The notes under the pieces are model-generated. The model searched no databases and was not told the origin of the DNA. It was given only the letters and a program-made list of their open reading frames with translations. The position numbers and the translations under genes are program-made. From Holophagae bacterium (GTDB taxonomy: Bacteria > Acidobacteriota > Thermoanaerobaculia > Thermoanaerobaculales > Thermoanaerobaculaceae): a stretch of DNA of 44,342 nucleotides. Shown in pieces: positions 34,864-42,623 of this stretch. Numbering within the stretch: the first letter of the stretch is position 1; each line of letters begins with the position of its first letter. The stretch is from assembly GCA_012516935.1 (NCBI GenBank), contig JAAYVZ010000134.1:1-44342 (forward strand), read 5' to 3'.

Positions 34864-35931
34864 ATGGCGGGCGCCGATCGCATCCGACGTAAGCTCCTTC
34901 GCGAAGCGGTGCATGAGAACCTGGCGATCATGAACGGGCAGCACCCGGCCAGGCGTAGGATGCGGCGCGAGCAGGTGAAGCGGTGGGTGCGACGAGGCCT
35001 GCTCTTGCTGATCCCAGTAGTCTTCGGCGGCACGCTGGTGCTGGTCGGCCGGGCGACCGGCCTTGACCCGTCGTGGGTGTGGGGACCGGGAGGCCGAGAC
35101 AGACCCGCCCCGGGGAAGGCTGAGGTCGTACCCCTCGTCGAGCCGCGCGCCAACGTGGACAGGGCTGACGGGCAGTTGGGAGCAGCGCGGAGGTTCGGGC
35201 CGCCGGCGCGGCTCGCCAGCGCAGCGCTACCCCTGCCGGTGCGCACCGTCATCCTGGATCCTGGGCACGGTGGCCACGACTTCGGGACCATCGGCCCGGG
35301 TAACCTGGCCGAGAAGGAGATCGCCCTCGACATCGCATTCCGCTTGCGCAACTTGCTCATCGACCAGGGCTTCGCGGTGCTGATGACGCGTGAGCGCGAC
35401 GAGGCTGTGCCGCTCGGCCAGCGAGCGGCGTTCGCCAATGCCAACGCCGGGGATCTCTTTATGTCGATTCACGTCAACTGGATCCCCAACCAGCGCACGC
35501 GCGGCATCGAGACCTACTATCTCGGACCCACCGACGACCCCTTCCTGACCCAGCTCGCCGCCGCCGAGAACCGTGAGACGGGGTACTCCTTCTCGGACTT
35601 CAAGCGGTTGTTGGATGGGATCTACACCGACATCCGGCGCGACGAGTCCCGCCGCTTGGCCGAGGCGGTCAACTCCAAGCTGTTCCAGTCGTTAGCTTCT
35701 TCCAACCGGAGACTCGTCGACCGCGGTGTCAAGCAAGCCCCGTTCGTCGTTCTGATCGCGACCGAGATGCCGGCGGTGCTGGCCGAGGTCTCCTGCCTCT
35801 CGCACCAAGACGAGGCGAAGCTACTCGCCGACACCACATACCGACACCTCATTGCCCGTTCGTTGTTTGCCGGTATCATCAGTTATGCACGGACCGAGAA
35901 CGCAGGAAAAGGGAGCCAGCTCAATGACTGA
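34864..35931 (+). CDS. N-acetylmuramoyl-L-alanine amidase, membrane-anchored (355 aa)
   Basis: Zinc amidase (Amidase_3) that cuts the bond between MurNAc and the peptide of peptidoglycan. A basic cytoplasmic N-terminus and one membrane helix (GLLLLIPVVFGGTLVLVGRA, residues about 46-65) are followed by a ~60-residue linker. The catalytic domain runs from VRTVILDPGHGGHDFGTIG (zinc His), through NLAEKEIALDIAFRL (zinc Glu), to FMSIHVNWIPN (zinc His) and MPAVLAEVSCLSHQDE (catalytic Glu). Unlike AmiA/B/C it is tethered by a helix, not freely secreted. An ATG at 34852 overlaps the -10 box, so I use 34864. The gene overlaps the actin-like gene by eight bases: co-translated. Confidence 0.9.
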   Translation: MAGADRIRRKLLREAVHENLAIMNGQHPARRRMRREQVKRWVRRGLLLLIPVVFGGTLVLVGRATGLDPSWVWGPGGRDRPAPGKAEVVPLVEPRANVDRADGQLGAARRFGPPARLASAALPLPVRTVILDPGHGGHDFGTIGPGNLAEKEIALDIAFRLRNLLIDQGFAVLMTRERDEAVPLGQRAAFANANAGDLFMSIHVNWIPNQRTRGIETYYLGPTDDPFLTQLAAAENRETGYSFSDFKRLLDGIYTDIRRDESRRLAEAVNSKLFQSLASSNRRLVDRGVKQAPFVVLIATEMPAVLAEVSCLSHQDEAKLLADTTYRHLIARSLFAGIISYARTENAGKGSQLND

Positions 35932-36955
35932 CAACAACGAAGTTCTTTTTGTGGGAATCGACCTCGGGACCTCGCGCAGCGCCATCTCCGCGTCCAATGG
36001 CCAGCGATGCGCCGTCGACAGCTACGTCGGCTGGCCAGTGGACATGGTCGCCCGGAAGATCCTCAGGCGGTCGGTGCTGGTAGGCAAGGAGGCGCTCGAC
36101 AACCGTTCCATGCTCGATCTCAGGAGGCCGCTCGAGCGCGGCTTGCTGAAAGAAGGCTCCGAACGCGATGCCGATGCGGTACGGCAGCTCCTCAGCCACC
36201 TCCTGGGACTGGTGGGGGTGGGGGAGGAGGGTCGGTCCGGCGTCAAGGTACGAGCGGTTGTGGGGGTGCCGGCCGAGGCGCTGCGGGTCTCCAAGCAGCA
36301 GCTTCGCAACGTCATGAAGGGGTTGGTGGACGGCCTGCTCATCGTTTCCGAGCCGTTTGCGGTCGCCTATGCCGTGGACGCGCTCCTGCATGCGCTGATC
36401 GTCGATATTGGTGCCGGTACGACCGACCTCTGCGTGATGAACGGTCGTTACCCGACCGAGGGCGACCAGCGCACGCTGCTCAATGCCGGGGACTGGGTGG
36501 ACGAGCAGCTCTCGAAGCTCATTCAAGCGCATCACGCCGAGGCCACGATCTCGCCCTTCATGGTGCGCGAGTGGAAGGAGCGGGCGGCGTTCGTCGGCAA
36601 GGCCAAAGGCCCGGTCATCGTGTCGGCGCCGGTCAAGGGCAAGCCGACCCAGCTCGATATCACCGAGGAGATGCGTACGGCCTGCGAGGGGCTCGTTCCG
36701 CCGCTGGCCGAGACGATGATCGACCTCATCGCCAAGGTCGACCCCGAATACCAGGAGAAGGTGCGTAACAACGTCATCCTTGCCGGTGGTTCCACGGGCA
36801 TCGCCGGGATCGACAGAGCGCTGCAAGAAGCGCTCAAAGAGATCGGCGGTGGCCGCGTCCAGATCGTCAAGGATCCTGTGTTCGTCGGCAGCGACGGCAG
36901 TCTGGCCATCGCCACCGATGCCGACGACGTCGACTGGGAAAAGCTCAGCGGCTGA
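35924..36955 (+). CDS. MamK-like bacterial actin (343 aa)
   Basis: Actin/Hsp70-superfamily ATPase. Phosphate loop 1 is FVGIDLGTSRSAISASNG, phosphate loop 2 is LIVDIGAGTTDLCVMNG and the adenosine motif is VILAGGSTGIAGID. Beyond the generic fold, the whole chain follows MamK, the filament that aligns magnetosomes: VVGVPAEALRVSKQQL, LIVSEPFAVAYAVDALLHALIVDIGAGTTDL, EGDQRTLLNAGDWVDEQL and VKDPVFVGSDGSL all have counterparts I recall in MamK. MamK-like proteins also exist outside magnetotactic bacteria, and no magnetosome gene is seen here. It should polymerise. The ATG at 35924 has GGGAG upstream and lies inside the end of the amidase gene. Confidence 0.85.
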   Translation: MTDNNEVLFVGIDLGTSRSAISASNGQRCAVDSYVGWPVDMVARKILRRSVLVGKEALDNRSMLDLRRPLERGLLKEGSERDADAVRQLLSHLLGLVGVGEEGRSGVKVRAVVGVPAEALRVSKQQLRNVMKGLVDGLLIVSEPFAVAYAVDALLHALIVDIGAGTTDLCVMNGRYPTEGDQRTLLNAGDWVDEQLSKLIQAHHAEATISPFMVREWKERAAFVGKAKGPVIVSAPVKGKPTQLDITEEMRTACEGLVPPLAETMIDLIAKVDPEYQEKVRNNVILAGGSTGIAGIDRALQEALKEIGGGRVQIVKDPVFVGSDGSLAIATDADDVDWEKLSG

Positions 36956-36971
36956 GATGACGGGGGGGGCG

Positions 36972-36980
36972 TGATACCAT
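36972..36980 (+). promoter_or_regulatory. Extended -10 (TGA-TACCAT) of AMIN-domain gene, leaderless
   Basis: Ends six bases before GTG 36987; no ribosome site. It lies in the 31-base gap after the actin-like gene. Confidence 0.5.
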
Positions 36981-36986
36981 CCCCGA

Positions 36987-37976
36987 GTGACGCGTCAGGA
37001 CCAGCGTTTCCCTGATCTTCACGAGCCGGCTGAGGGCGGGCTGCCGAAGCCGCCCGCTGGCACCCAGGCCCCGCTTTCGGCCCCTCGTTTCGCCGAGATC
37101 TTCGCGCCGGCGCCCGAGCTCACCGAGGAGGCGACGCCGGCCGTGAGGGCTGAGGAGCAGCCCCAAAGGCCGAAGTCGGCCGGGTCTACGCGGTCGAGTG
37201 AGCCGGCGACGTCGTTCATCGACGACGAGAATCCGCTCGGGCCGGCGAGCGACCGGGTGCGGGGAGTACGCCGCGGTCGCGATGCCGGTGCTTCGTTCGA
37301 GGACCTGGTCGCCGAGATGTTCCCGGCCGAGGAGGCGCCGCTTCCGGCCCTGCTGGTGGAAGAGCCGCGCGGGTCGCGCCGACGCTGGGTCGCGCTGGCG
37401 ATCCTCGTGCTTGCTGTCGGTGCCGGTGCTTACCACTTCCGGGGCCACCTGTTCAGTTTTTTCAGGAGTGGTGGTGAGCCCGGCGGTGCGGTGGGTAGTG
37501 AGGGGTTGGGGAGGCTGCCGGCAGCGACCGCAGCCGTGGTGGAGACCGAGGTTCCAACGGAGGTTCCGCCATCTGCCCCGTCGTCGGCTGTGATCCCCCA
37601 GTCGCCTCCGGCGCCGAAGCCGGTCGATCCGGCGACGCTCGTTCCAGCCACGCGGATCAGCTCTGTCCGATGGGAAACGGTCGGGGAGGGCGGCGTCGTC
37701 GTGCTGCAGGCCGACGGCGGCGTGGTGCCGCGCCGGATCAGGCACCTGCGGCTCGAGGACCCGCCGCGTGAGCTGGTGAGGATCTCGGGCATCCTCGGTC
37801 TGACCGAGCCGGATAGCGTCAACGTCGGCGGAACGCTGGTCTCGCGCATCCGCCTCGGTCACCATCCCGAGCTCTCTCCGCCGGAGCTGTACGTTGTCAT
37901 CGACCTCGCGACCACCAAAGCCCGTGGCGCGACTCCCGAGCCCTCGGGCGACACCGTTCGTATCGCGGTGCGTTAG
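36987..37976 (+). CDS. Membrane protein with C-terminal AMIN-like domain (329 aa)
   Basis: Bitopic protein. The ~130-residue cytoplasmic N-terminus is Pro/Ala/Glu-rich and probably disordered; it contains a short conserved-looking patch ASFEDLVAEMFPAEEA. One membrane helix (RWVALAILVLAVGAGAYHF) follows, then a Pro-rich periplasmic linker (about 160-210). A ~100-residue beta-rich C-terminus (ISSVRWETVGEGGVVVLQADGG ... ELYVVIDLATTKA ... TVRIAVR) has the strand pattern of AMIN domains, which bring amidases or secretins to the wall. It is third in line after the amidase and the actin. A topology with a cytoplasmic tail and a wall-side domain would suit a linker between filament and wall (inference). 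Confidence 0.65.
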   Translation: MTRQDQRFPDLHEPAEGGLPKPPAGTQAPLSAPRFAEIFAPAPELTEEATPAVRAEEQPQRPKSAGSTRSSEPATSFIDDENPLGPASDRVRGVRRGRDAGASFEDLVAEMFPAEEAPLPALLVEEPRGSRRRWVALAILVLAVGAGAYHFRGHLFSFFRSGGEPGGAVGSEGLGRLPAATAAVVETEVPTEVPPSAPSSAVIPQSPPAPKPVDPATLVPATRISSVRWETVGEGGVVVLQADGGVVPRRIRHLRLEDPPRELVRISGILGLTEPDSVNVGGTLVSRIRLGHHPELSPPELYVVIDLATTKARGATPEPSGDTVRIAVR

Positions 37977-38060
37977 AGGGCGGCCAGAAACCCTCTGCAA
38001 GCGGTGCGCGTGAGGCGGCGTCAGCTTGCGTTGGAGCGTCGGATCATGGCGGAGAACCGC

Positions 38061-38090
38061 TTCACGAGGCGATCACGGCTCAGCTAGAAT
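38061..38090 (+). promoter_or_regulatory. Promoter of ptb-buk fusion gene
   Basis: TTCACG (38061-38066), 18-base spacer, TAGAAT (38085-38090). The leader of about 95 bases ends in GGGAGG before the ATG. Confidence 0.45.
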
Positions 38091-38192
38091 GGTCTGCAGC
38101 GAGCGTTCGAGAGCCTGTGCCGGGCGATCGAGGACCACCTTGCCGGCGGGGCCGTTCGGAGGCGCCCTCGCTCCAAGTCCTGGGAGGCGTGA

Positions 38193-40400
38193 ATGTACGA
38201 CATCGAAGGAACTCTCGACCGGCAGATCCTCAAGGTGGCCAGGACCCGCCCGACATGTGTCTTTACGGAGGCGCTGGATCCCCGGGTGATCGAGGCCGCG
38301 TGCTACCTCACGCGCTTCGTCAAGCCGGTCTTCCTGGCGTCGCAGGAGGAGGTTCGGGAGGTGGTCGAGCACGAGCTGCCGGGCCTCGACCGCGACCGGG
38401 TCGAGTACACGATGTCCGAGGTTGCGTTCGTCGAGCCGAAGTCTCGAGTCGACCTCGTCGACCAGTTTGCCCAGGAGTACATCACCTGCGCCCGTAAGGC
38501 CGGTCGTAGTGTCGGGGTCGACGAGGCTCGCAAGTGGGCGATGGAGCCGGGCAAGTTCGGCATCATGGCGGTGCGCCTGGACCACGCCGATATGGTGGTA
38601 GGCGGTGCCACCCATGAGCCGAAGGACTACTTCCGACCGATGATTCGGCTGCTGGCTCACGAGGGTGTGTGCGCCGAGACAGGCGTTTTTGTCCTCCCGG
38701 AGGAGCACCCGGACGAGGTGTATCCCCACAACATCGTGGTGTTCGGGGACGTGGGAGTGAATGCCACCATGACCCCCGACGTGCTCGCGTACATCGCCGT
38801 CGAGACCTGCGCGGTCGCCCGCGACATCATTCCGGAGGAGATCCTTCCGGTGGTGCACGGTGTCATCGTTTCGTACTCGAACCGCGGCTCGGATGAGGGA
38901 CCCTCGCCCGACCTCGTGCGCCGGGCACAGGAGCTGGTGCCGGAGTATCTGGGGGCGCGAATCAAGCAGAACGCCAGGTATGGGTCGATCAGGATCCAAG
39001 GCGAGGTGAAGGTCTCGGTGGCACTCTCGAAGCGCTCAGCGATGTACTACCAGAAGCACAAGAACCTGCCGTGGGAGGGCAGCCCCAACGTCATCATCTG
39101 CCCCAACCTGGACATGGGCAACTTGCTCTACCACCTGTACGCGACGCGCTTCCCGACGGCCAAGAAGTTCCCCGTCATGGCCGGGCTCGCCTCGCGCGGC
39201 GTCGATCTCGCCATGGACTCGCGGCCCGAGGATATCCGCCTGGCGGTCAAGGCGTCGGTACTGCGCCTGCAAGGCGAGGGGCCTCGCCGGCCGCCGAAGG
39301 ACACGTTTTTCAGGCGCTTCATGGTCCTGGCGGTGAACCCCGGTTCCACCTCGACCAAGATCTCGGTTTTCGAGGGCGAGGAGGAGCGGTTCACCAAGGA
39401 GCTGCAGCACACGGCCGAGGAGCTGCTGCCATTCGAGGGCAAGCCGATCACCGAGCAGTTCGCGTTTCGCAAGGAAGTGATCCTTCACACGTTAGCCGAG
39501 AACGGCCTGTCGATGGACGACATCGACGCGGTTGCCGGCCGCGGTGGCGTCCTCCATCCGATCCCGCACGGGACGTTCGCGGTCAGCGACGCCATGTTGG
39601 CCGACCTGCGGGGCGCACGCTACGGCGAACACGCCTCGAACCTCGGCGGCCTCATTGCCCACGAGCTGGTCGTCGGCACCGCCAAGCCCGCGTACATCGT
39701 CGATCCGGTCGTCGTGGACGAGGTCGCCGACCGAGTCAAGATCACCGGTATCAAGGAGATCCGGCGGCGCGTCGTGAGCCATGCCCTGAACCAGATCTCG
39801 ACCGCGCGCCGCTTCGCCGAGGAGAACGAGACGTTTTACGAGAAGATCAACGTGATCGTCTGTCACATGGGTGGCGGGATCACGATCGGTGCGCACAAGC
39901 GCGGCACCTACATCGACGTCAACAACGGCCTCGATGGCGAGGGTCCGTTCACCCCGCAGCGGTCCGGATCGTTGCCGGTGGGTCAGCTCATCGACCTGTG
40001 CTTCTCTGGCAAGTACACCAAGCCCCAGCTCAAGCAGCTCAACAAGGGCCGTGGTGGTCTCATCGACCTACTCGGTACCGCCGACCTTCGCGAGGTCGAA
40101 CGGCGGATTCAGGAAGGGGATGGCGAAGCGGCTGCGGTGTTCGAGGCCATGGCCTACCATATCTCCAAATGGATTTGCTGCCTGCTGCCGGCGTTCGACG
40201 GTCAGGCCGTCGACCGCATCCTGCTCACCGGTGGGATGGCACGCTCGAAGATGCTGGTGGAGGCCATCTCGCACTACGTGGCAGCGGTAGGGTGCGGTGT
40301 CAGTGTGTATCCCGGAGAAAACGAGATGTTCGCCCTCGCCAAGGGCGCCATGCGGGTGCTTTCGGGCCGCGAGGCAGTCGGTGAGTACAAGGCAGAGTAG
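38193..40400 (+). CDS. Phosphate acyltransferase (Ptb/Pta-like)-butyrate kinase fusion (735 aa)
   Basis: Residues 1-~370 are a PTA_PTB-type phosphotransacylase: FGIMAVRLDHADMVVGGATHEPKDYFRPMIRLL, VVFGDVGVNATMTPDVLAYIAVETC and the CoA/phosphate-site block VSYSNRGSDEGPSPDLV. Residues 377-735 are a complete butyrate kinase of the acetokinase clan: VLAVNPGSTSTKISVFEGEEE, AVAGRGGVLHPIPHGTFAV, YGEHASNLGGLIAHEL, VDPVVVDE, HALNQISTARRFA, CHMGGGITIGAHKRG and LTGGMARSKMLVE. Together they would convert acyl-CoA to acyl-phosphate and then to the acid plus ATP. This is the ptb-buk route, normally made by two genes. The butyrate specificity is inferred from the kinase half; branched-chain substrates are possible. 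SD GGGAGG precedes ATG 38193. Confidence 0.92.
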   Translation: MYDIEGTLDRQILKVARTRPTCVFTEALDPRVIEAACYLTRFVKPVFLASQEEVREVVEHELPGLDRDRVEYTMSEVAFVEPKSRVDLVDQFAQEYITCARKAGRSVGVDEARKWAMEPGKFGIMAVRLDHADMVVGGATHEPKDYFRPMIRLLAHEGVCAETGVFVLPEEHPDEVYPHNIVVFGDVGVNATMTPDVLAYIAVETCAVARDIIPEEILPVVHGVIVSYSNRGSDEGPSPDLVRRAQELVPEYLGARIKQNARYGSIRIQGEVKVSVALSKRSAMYYQKHKNLPWEGSPNVIICPNLDMGNLLYHLYATRFPTAKKFPVMAGLASRGVDLAMDSRPEDIRLAVKASVLRLQGEGPRRPPKDTFFRRFMVLAVNPGSTSTKISVFEGEEERFTKELQHTAEELLPFEGKPITEQFAFRKEVILHTLAENGLSMDDIDAVAGRGGVLHPIPHGTFAVSDAMLADLRGARYGEHASNLGGLIAHELVVGTAKPAYIVDPVVVDEVADRVKITGIKEIRRRVVSHALNQISTARRFAEENETFYEKINVIVCHMGGGITIGAHKRGTYIDVNNGLDGEGPFTPQRSGSLPVGQLIDLCFSGKYTKPQLKQLNKGRGGLIDLLGTADLREVERRIQEGDGEAAAVFEAMAYHISKWICCLLPAFDGQAVDRILLTGGMARSKMLVEAISHYVAAVGCGVSVYPGENEMFALAKGAMRVLSGREAVGEYKAE

Positions 40401-40403
40401 GCT

Positions 40404-40979
40404 CTACCCGAGAATCAGCCGCACCGGCTCGACACGTACGTTCTCCTGGCTCGAGGCGCGTCGGTGCATCTCGAGGATCCCCGTCAGTGGGCCGACCGCC
40501 TCTGCCGAGACACGCCACGAAAAGTGGTGGGCGGGCGAGTAAAGCTCGGCACCCCGGCACGACTCGTCGTGCTTCTCGTCCACCGTAACGTCGCGCAGCT
40601 CCACCCCGTCGGGTAGCTCGCCGAGCAGCTCTCTCTGAAGGGTCGCCGCCTCGGCGGGGTTGAAGCTCTCGGCATTGAACGTGAAGCTGGCACCGGCCAC
40701 CTCGGCTTGCTGCTGCACTGTCAGGCCGACGGTGCTGCCTTCGCGCTCGAGGGCGCGCGTGAGCCGGGCCGCGTAGCTCTCGGGTGCCAGCACCACGTTG
40801 AGCGAGCCTGCCGCTACCAGCCGGCGGAGCAGCTTGGTCCGAGGGTCGGGCGCTAGGGGTACGTCGGAGCCGAGCACAGCGCCGATGAAGCGACGCCCTC
40901 CGGCGGCGCGAAAACCAGCCAGGAATCCCCGCAGGACCTGCTCGTTTCCGGTGACCACGATCTTCAGCCACATCGACAT
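40404..40979 (-). CDS. Conserved-looking protein of unknown function (191 aa)
   Basis: Not recognised. Soluble alpha/beta appearance: starts MWLKIVVTGNEQVLRGFLAGFRAAGG with strand-helix alternation. A Gly/Ala-rich middle follows (LNVVLAPESYAARLTRALE), then a beta-rich end (HHFSWRVSAEAVGPL ... VRVEPVRLILG). One Cys and paired His (AELYSPAHHFSW) are present. The ATG at 40979 has AGGAG six bases upstream. It lies eight bases after the antiporter gene on the same strand, so the two are one operon. Its end nearly touches the convergent ptb-buk gene (three bases apart). Confidence 0.7.
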   Translation of the reverse strand: MSMWLKIVVTGNEQVLRGFLAGFRAAGGRRFIGAVLGSDVPLAPDPRTKLLRRLVAAGSLNVVLAPESYAARLTRALEREGSTVGLTVQQQAEVAGASFTFNAESFNPAEAATLQRELLGELPDGVELRDVTVDEKHDESCRGAELYSPAHHFSWRVSAEAVGPLTGILEMHRRASSQENVRVEPVRLILG

Positions 40980-40987
40980 ACGTGCTC

Positions 40988-42418
40988 CTAGAAGAACGTC
41001 AAGGTGGTTGCAGCGAAGATGGGAATGAGGATCGGCAGGGAGTAACGCACCATGTAACCGAAAAACGAAGGCATCCGTACCCCCGCCTCCTCGGCGATCG
41101 ACTTGATCATGAAGTTGGGGGCGTTACCGATGTAGGTGTTGGCGCCCATGAAGACGGCTCCGGTGGACACCGCCTGCAAGAACAGCGGGTGCTCAGCGAT
41201 GAGGCGGGCGATCGCCTCGCGCTCGGGGAGACCAGGGTAAAGCCGGCCGAGCGCGGTCTGCAGGAACGTCAAGTACGTCGGCGCGTTGTCGAGGAACGAC
41301 GACAGGGAACCGCTCGCCCAGAAGAAGCTGGCCGGGCTCTTGACGGCCCTGACGACGACCGCAAGCGCGCCGTGCTCCCCCGCTGCCAGCATCAGCAAGG
41401 TGGGGATCATGGTCGCGAAGATCCCGGCGAAAAGGATCGCGACCTCCTTGATCGGCCCCCACGAGTACTCGTTCTCGTCACGCACGGCCTTCGGTGTGGA
41501 GAGCCACGAGATAGCTCCAAGAGCCAGCAGGACAGCGTCGCGCACCAGGTTCTGGACGCCTTGGTGGACGCCGAGGAGGTTCACCTCACCCGGGTGCCAG
41601 ACACCTGACATCACGACCGCGGCGAGCACGCCGCCAAGCAGAAGAAAGTTGTGCCAGCCCTCGAGGCGCAAGGGTTCGCGAGCCGGCCCAGCGGGCGCGC
41701 GGACCTCGGGTGCCTCGCGCCGCCACGCGGCGATATCGACTCCCAGGAATATCGCGAGCACGCACGCCGCGACGAACAGCATCGGACCCCACAGCCCGAG
41801 CGTCCAGGAAAACGGTACCCCGTGCAGGAACCCCAGAAACAGCGGCGGGTCCCCGAGCGGCGTCAACGCTCCGCCGATGTTGGCGACGAGAAAGATGAAG
41901 AAGATCACGGTGTGGGCCCGGTGCCGCCGCTGACGGTTGGCGCGCAACAGTGGCCGGATCAGCAGCATCGCCGCTCCCGTGGTGCCGACGATCGAGGCCA
42001 TCGCCGTGCCGATGACCATCAGCGTCGCGTTCACCAGCGGGCTGCCTCGGAGCGAGCCACGGACGAAGATGCCGCCGCCGATCGTGAAGAGCGTGCCGAT
42101 CAGGATGATGAACGGCACGTAGTCGACGATCGCCATGTGCGCCATGCTGTGGAGGGCCGGCCCTTGGTACGCCAACGCGAACGGAATGGCCAGCAGCAAC
42201 CCCCAGCCGAGCGCGATCTGCGGGTAGTGGCGGTGCCAGAAGTGTGGCGCCAGCAGCGGGAAGAGCGCGATCGACAGCAGAATGCCGACGAAAGGCAGCG
42301 CGCTCCAGGCCGGCAGCACCAATCCCAAATCGACGGTCGCCTCGCTGGCTGCGGCCAGCTCTGGGAGGAGCCAGGCCACCGCTCCGCATGCCGCGAAAGC
42401 CCACCGTCTGCGCCTCAT
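40988..42418 (-). CDS. Sodium:proton antiporter-like transporter, CitMHS/NhaD type (476 aa)
   Basis: Membrane transporter with about 12 hydrophobic segments. The N-terminal MRRRRWAFAACGAVAWLLPELAAASEA looks like a signal or first helix. Family blocks are FILIGTLFTIGGGIFVRGSLRGSPLVN, IGTTGAAMLLIRPLLRAN, VANIGGALTPLGDPPLFLGFLHGVPF (re-entrant loop), GSLSSFLDNAPTYLTFLQ and FMGANTYIGNAPNFMIKSIAEEAGVRMPSFFGYM. Proteins of this kind are usually called sodium:proton antiporters (NhaD-like), but citrate or arsenite transport cannot be excluded by reading alone. SD GGAGGG precedes the ATG. Confidence 0.85.
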   Translation of the reverse strand: MRRRRWAFAACGAVAWLLPELAAASEATVDLGLVLPAWSALPFVGILLSIALFPLLAPHFWHRHYPQIALGWGLLLAIPFALAYQGPALHSMAHMAIVDYVPFIILIGTLFTIGGGIFVRGSLRGSPLVNATLMVIGTAMASIVGTTGAAMLLIRPLLRANRQRRHRAHTVIFFIFLVANIGGALTPLGDPPLFLGFLHGVPFSWTLGLWGPMLFVAACVLAIFLGVDIAAWRREAPEVRAPAGPAREPLRLEGWHNFLLLGGVLAAVVMSGVWHPGEVNLLGVHQGVQNLVRDAVLLALGAISWLSTPKAVRDENEYSWGPIKEVAILFAGIFATMIPTLLMLAAGEHGALAVVVRAVKSPASFFWASGSLSSFLDNAPTYLTFLQTALGRLYPGLPEREAIARLIAEHPLFLQAVSTGAVFMGANTYIGNAPNFMIKSIAEEAGVRMPSFFGYMVRYSLPILIPIFAATTLTFF

Positions 42419-42623
42419 CGACCCTCCTGCGGGCTGCCAACCGCCGGCGCCCGAGCTGGGAAGCTACCACATTCCCAGGCCAGCGTGCCGCCTCCGGAGC
42501 CCACAGCCTGGCTCGTCCGCTCGAGTGCTGAGAGATGTGAGCCTTCGAGCAGGCCCCTCCCGTGCCTGGACGCAGATTTGGGCTTGAGCCTAGACTTGAG
42601 CCTGGCGGCGTGGGGAGGACCTG

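Noticed and set aside
35924-36955. Magnetosome gene cluster
   Set aside because: Only the actin resembles a Mam protein; no mamA/B/E/I/M/O-like genes are nearby, so no magnetosome claim is made.
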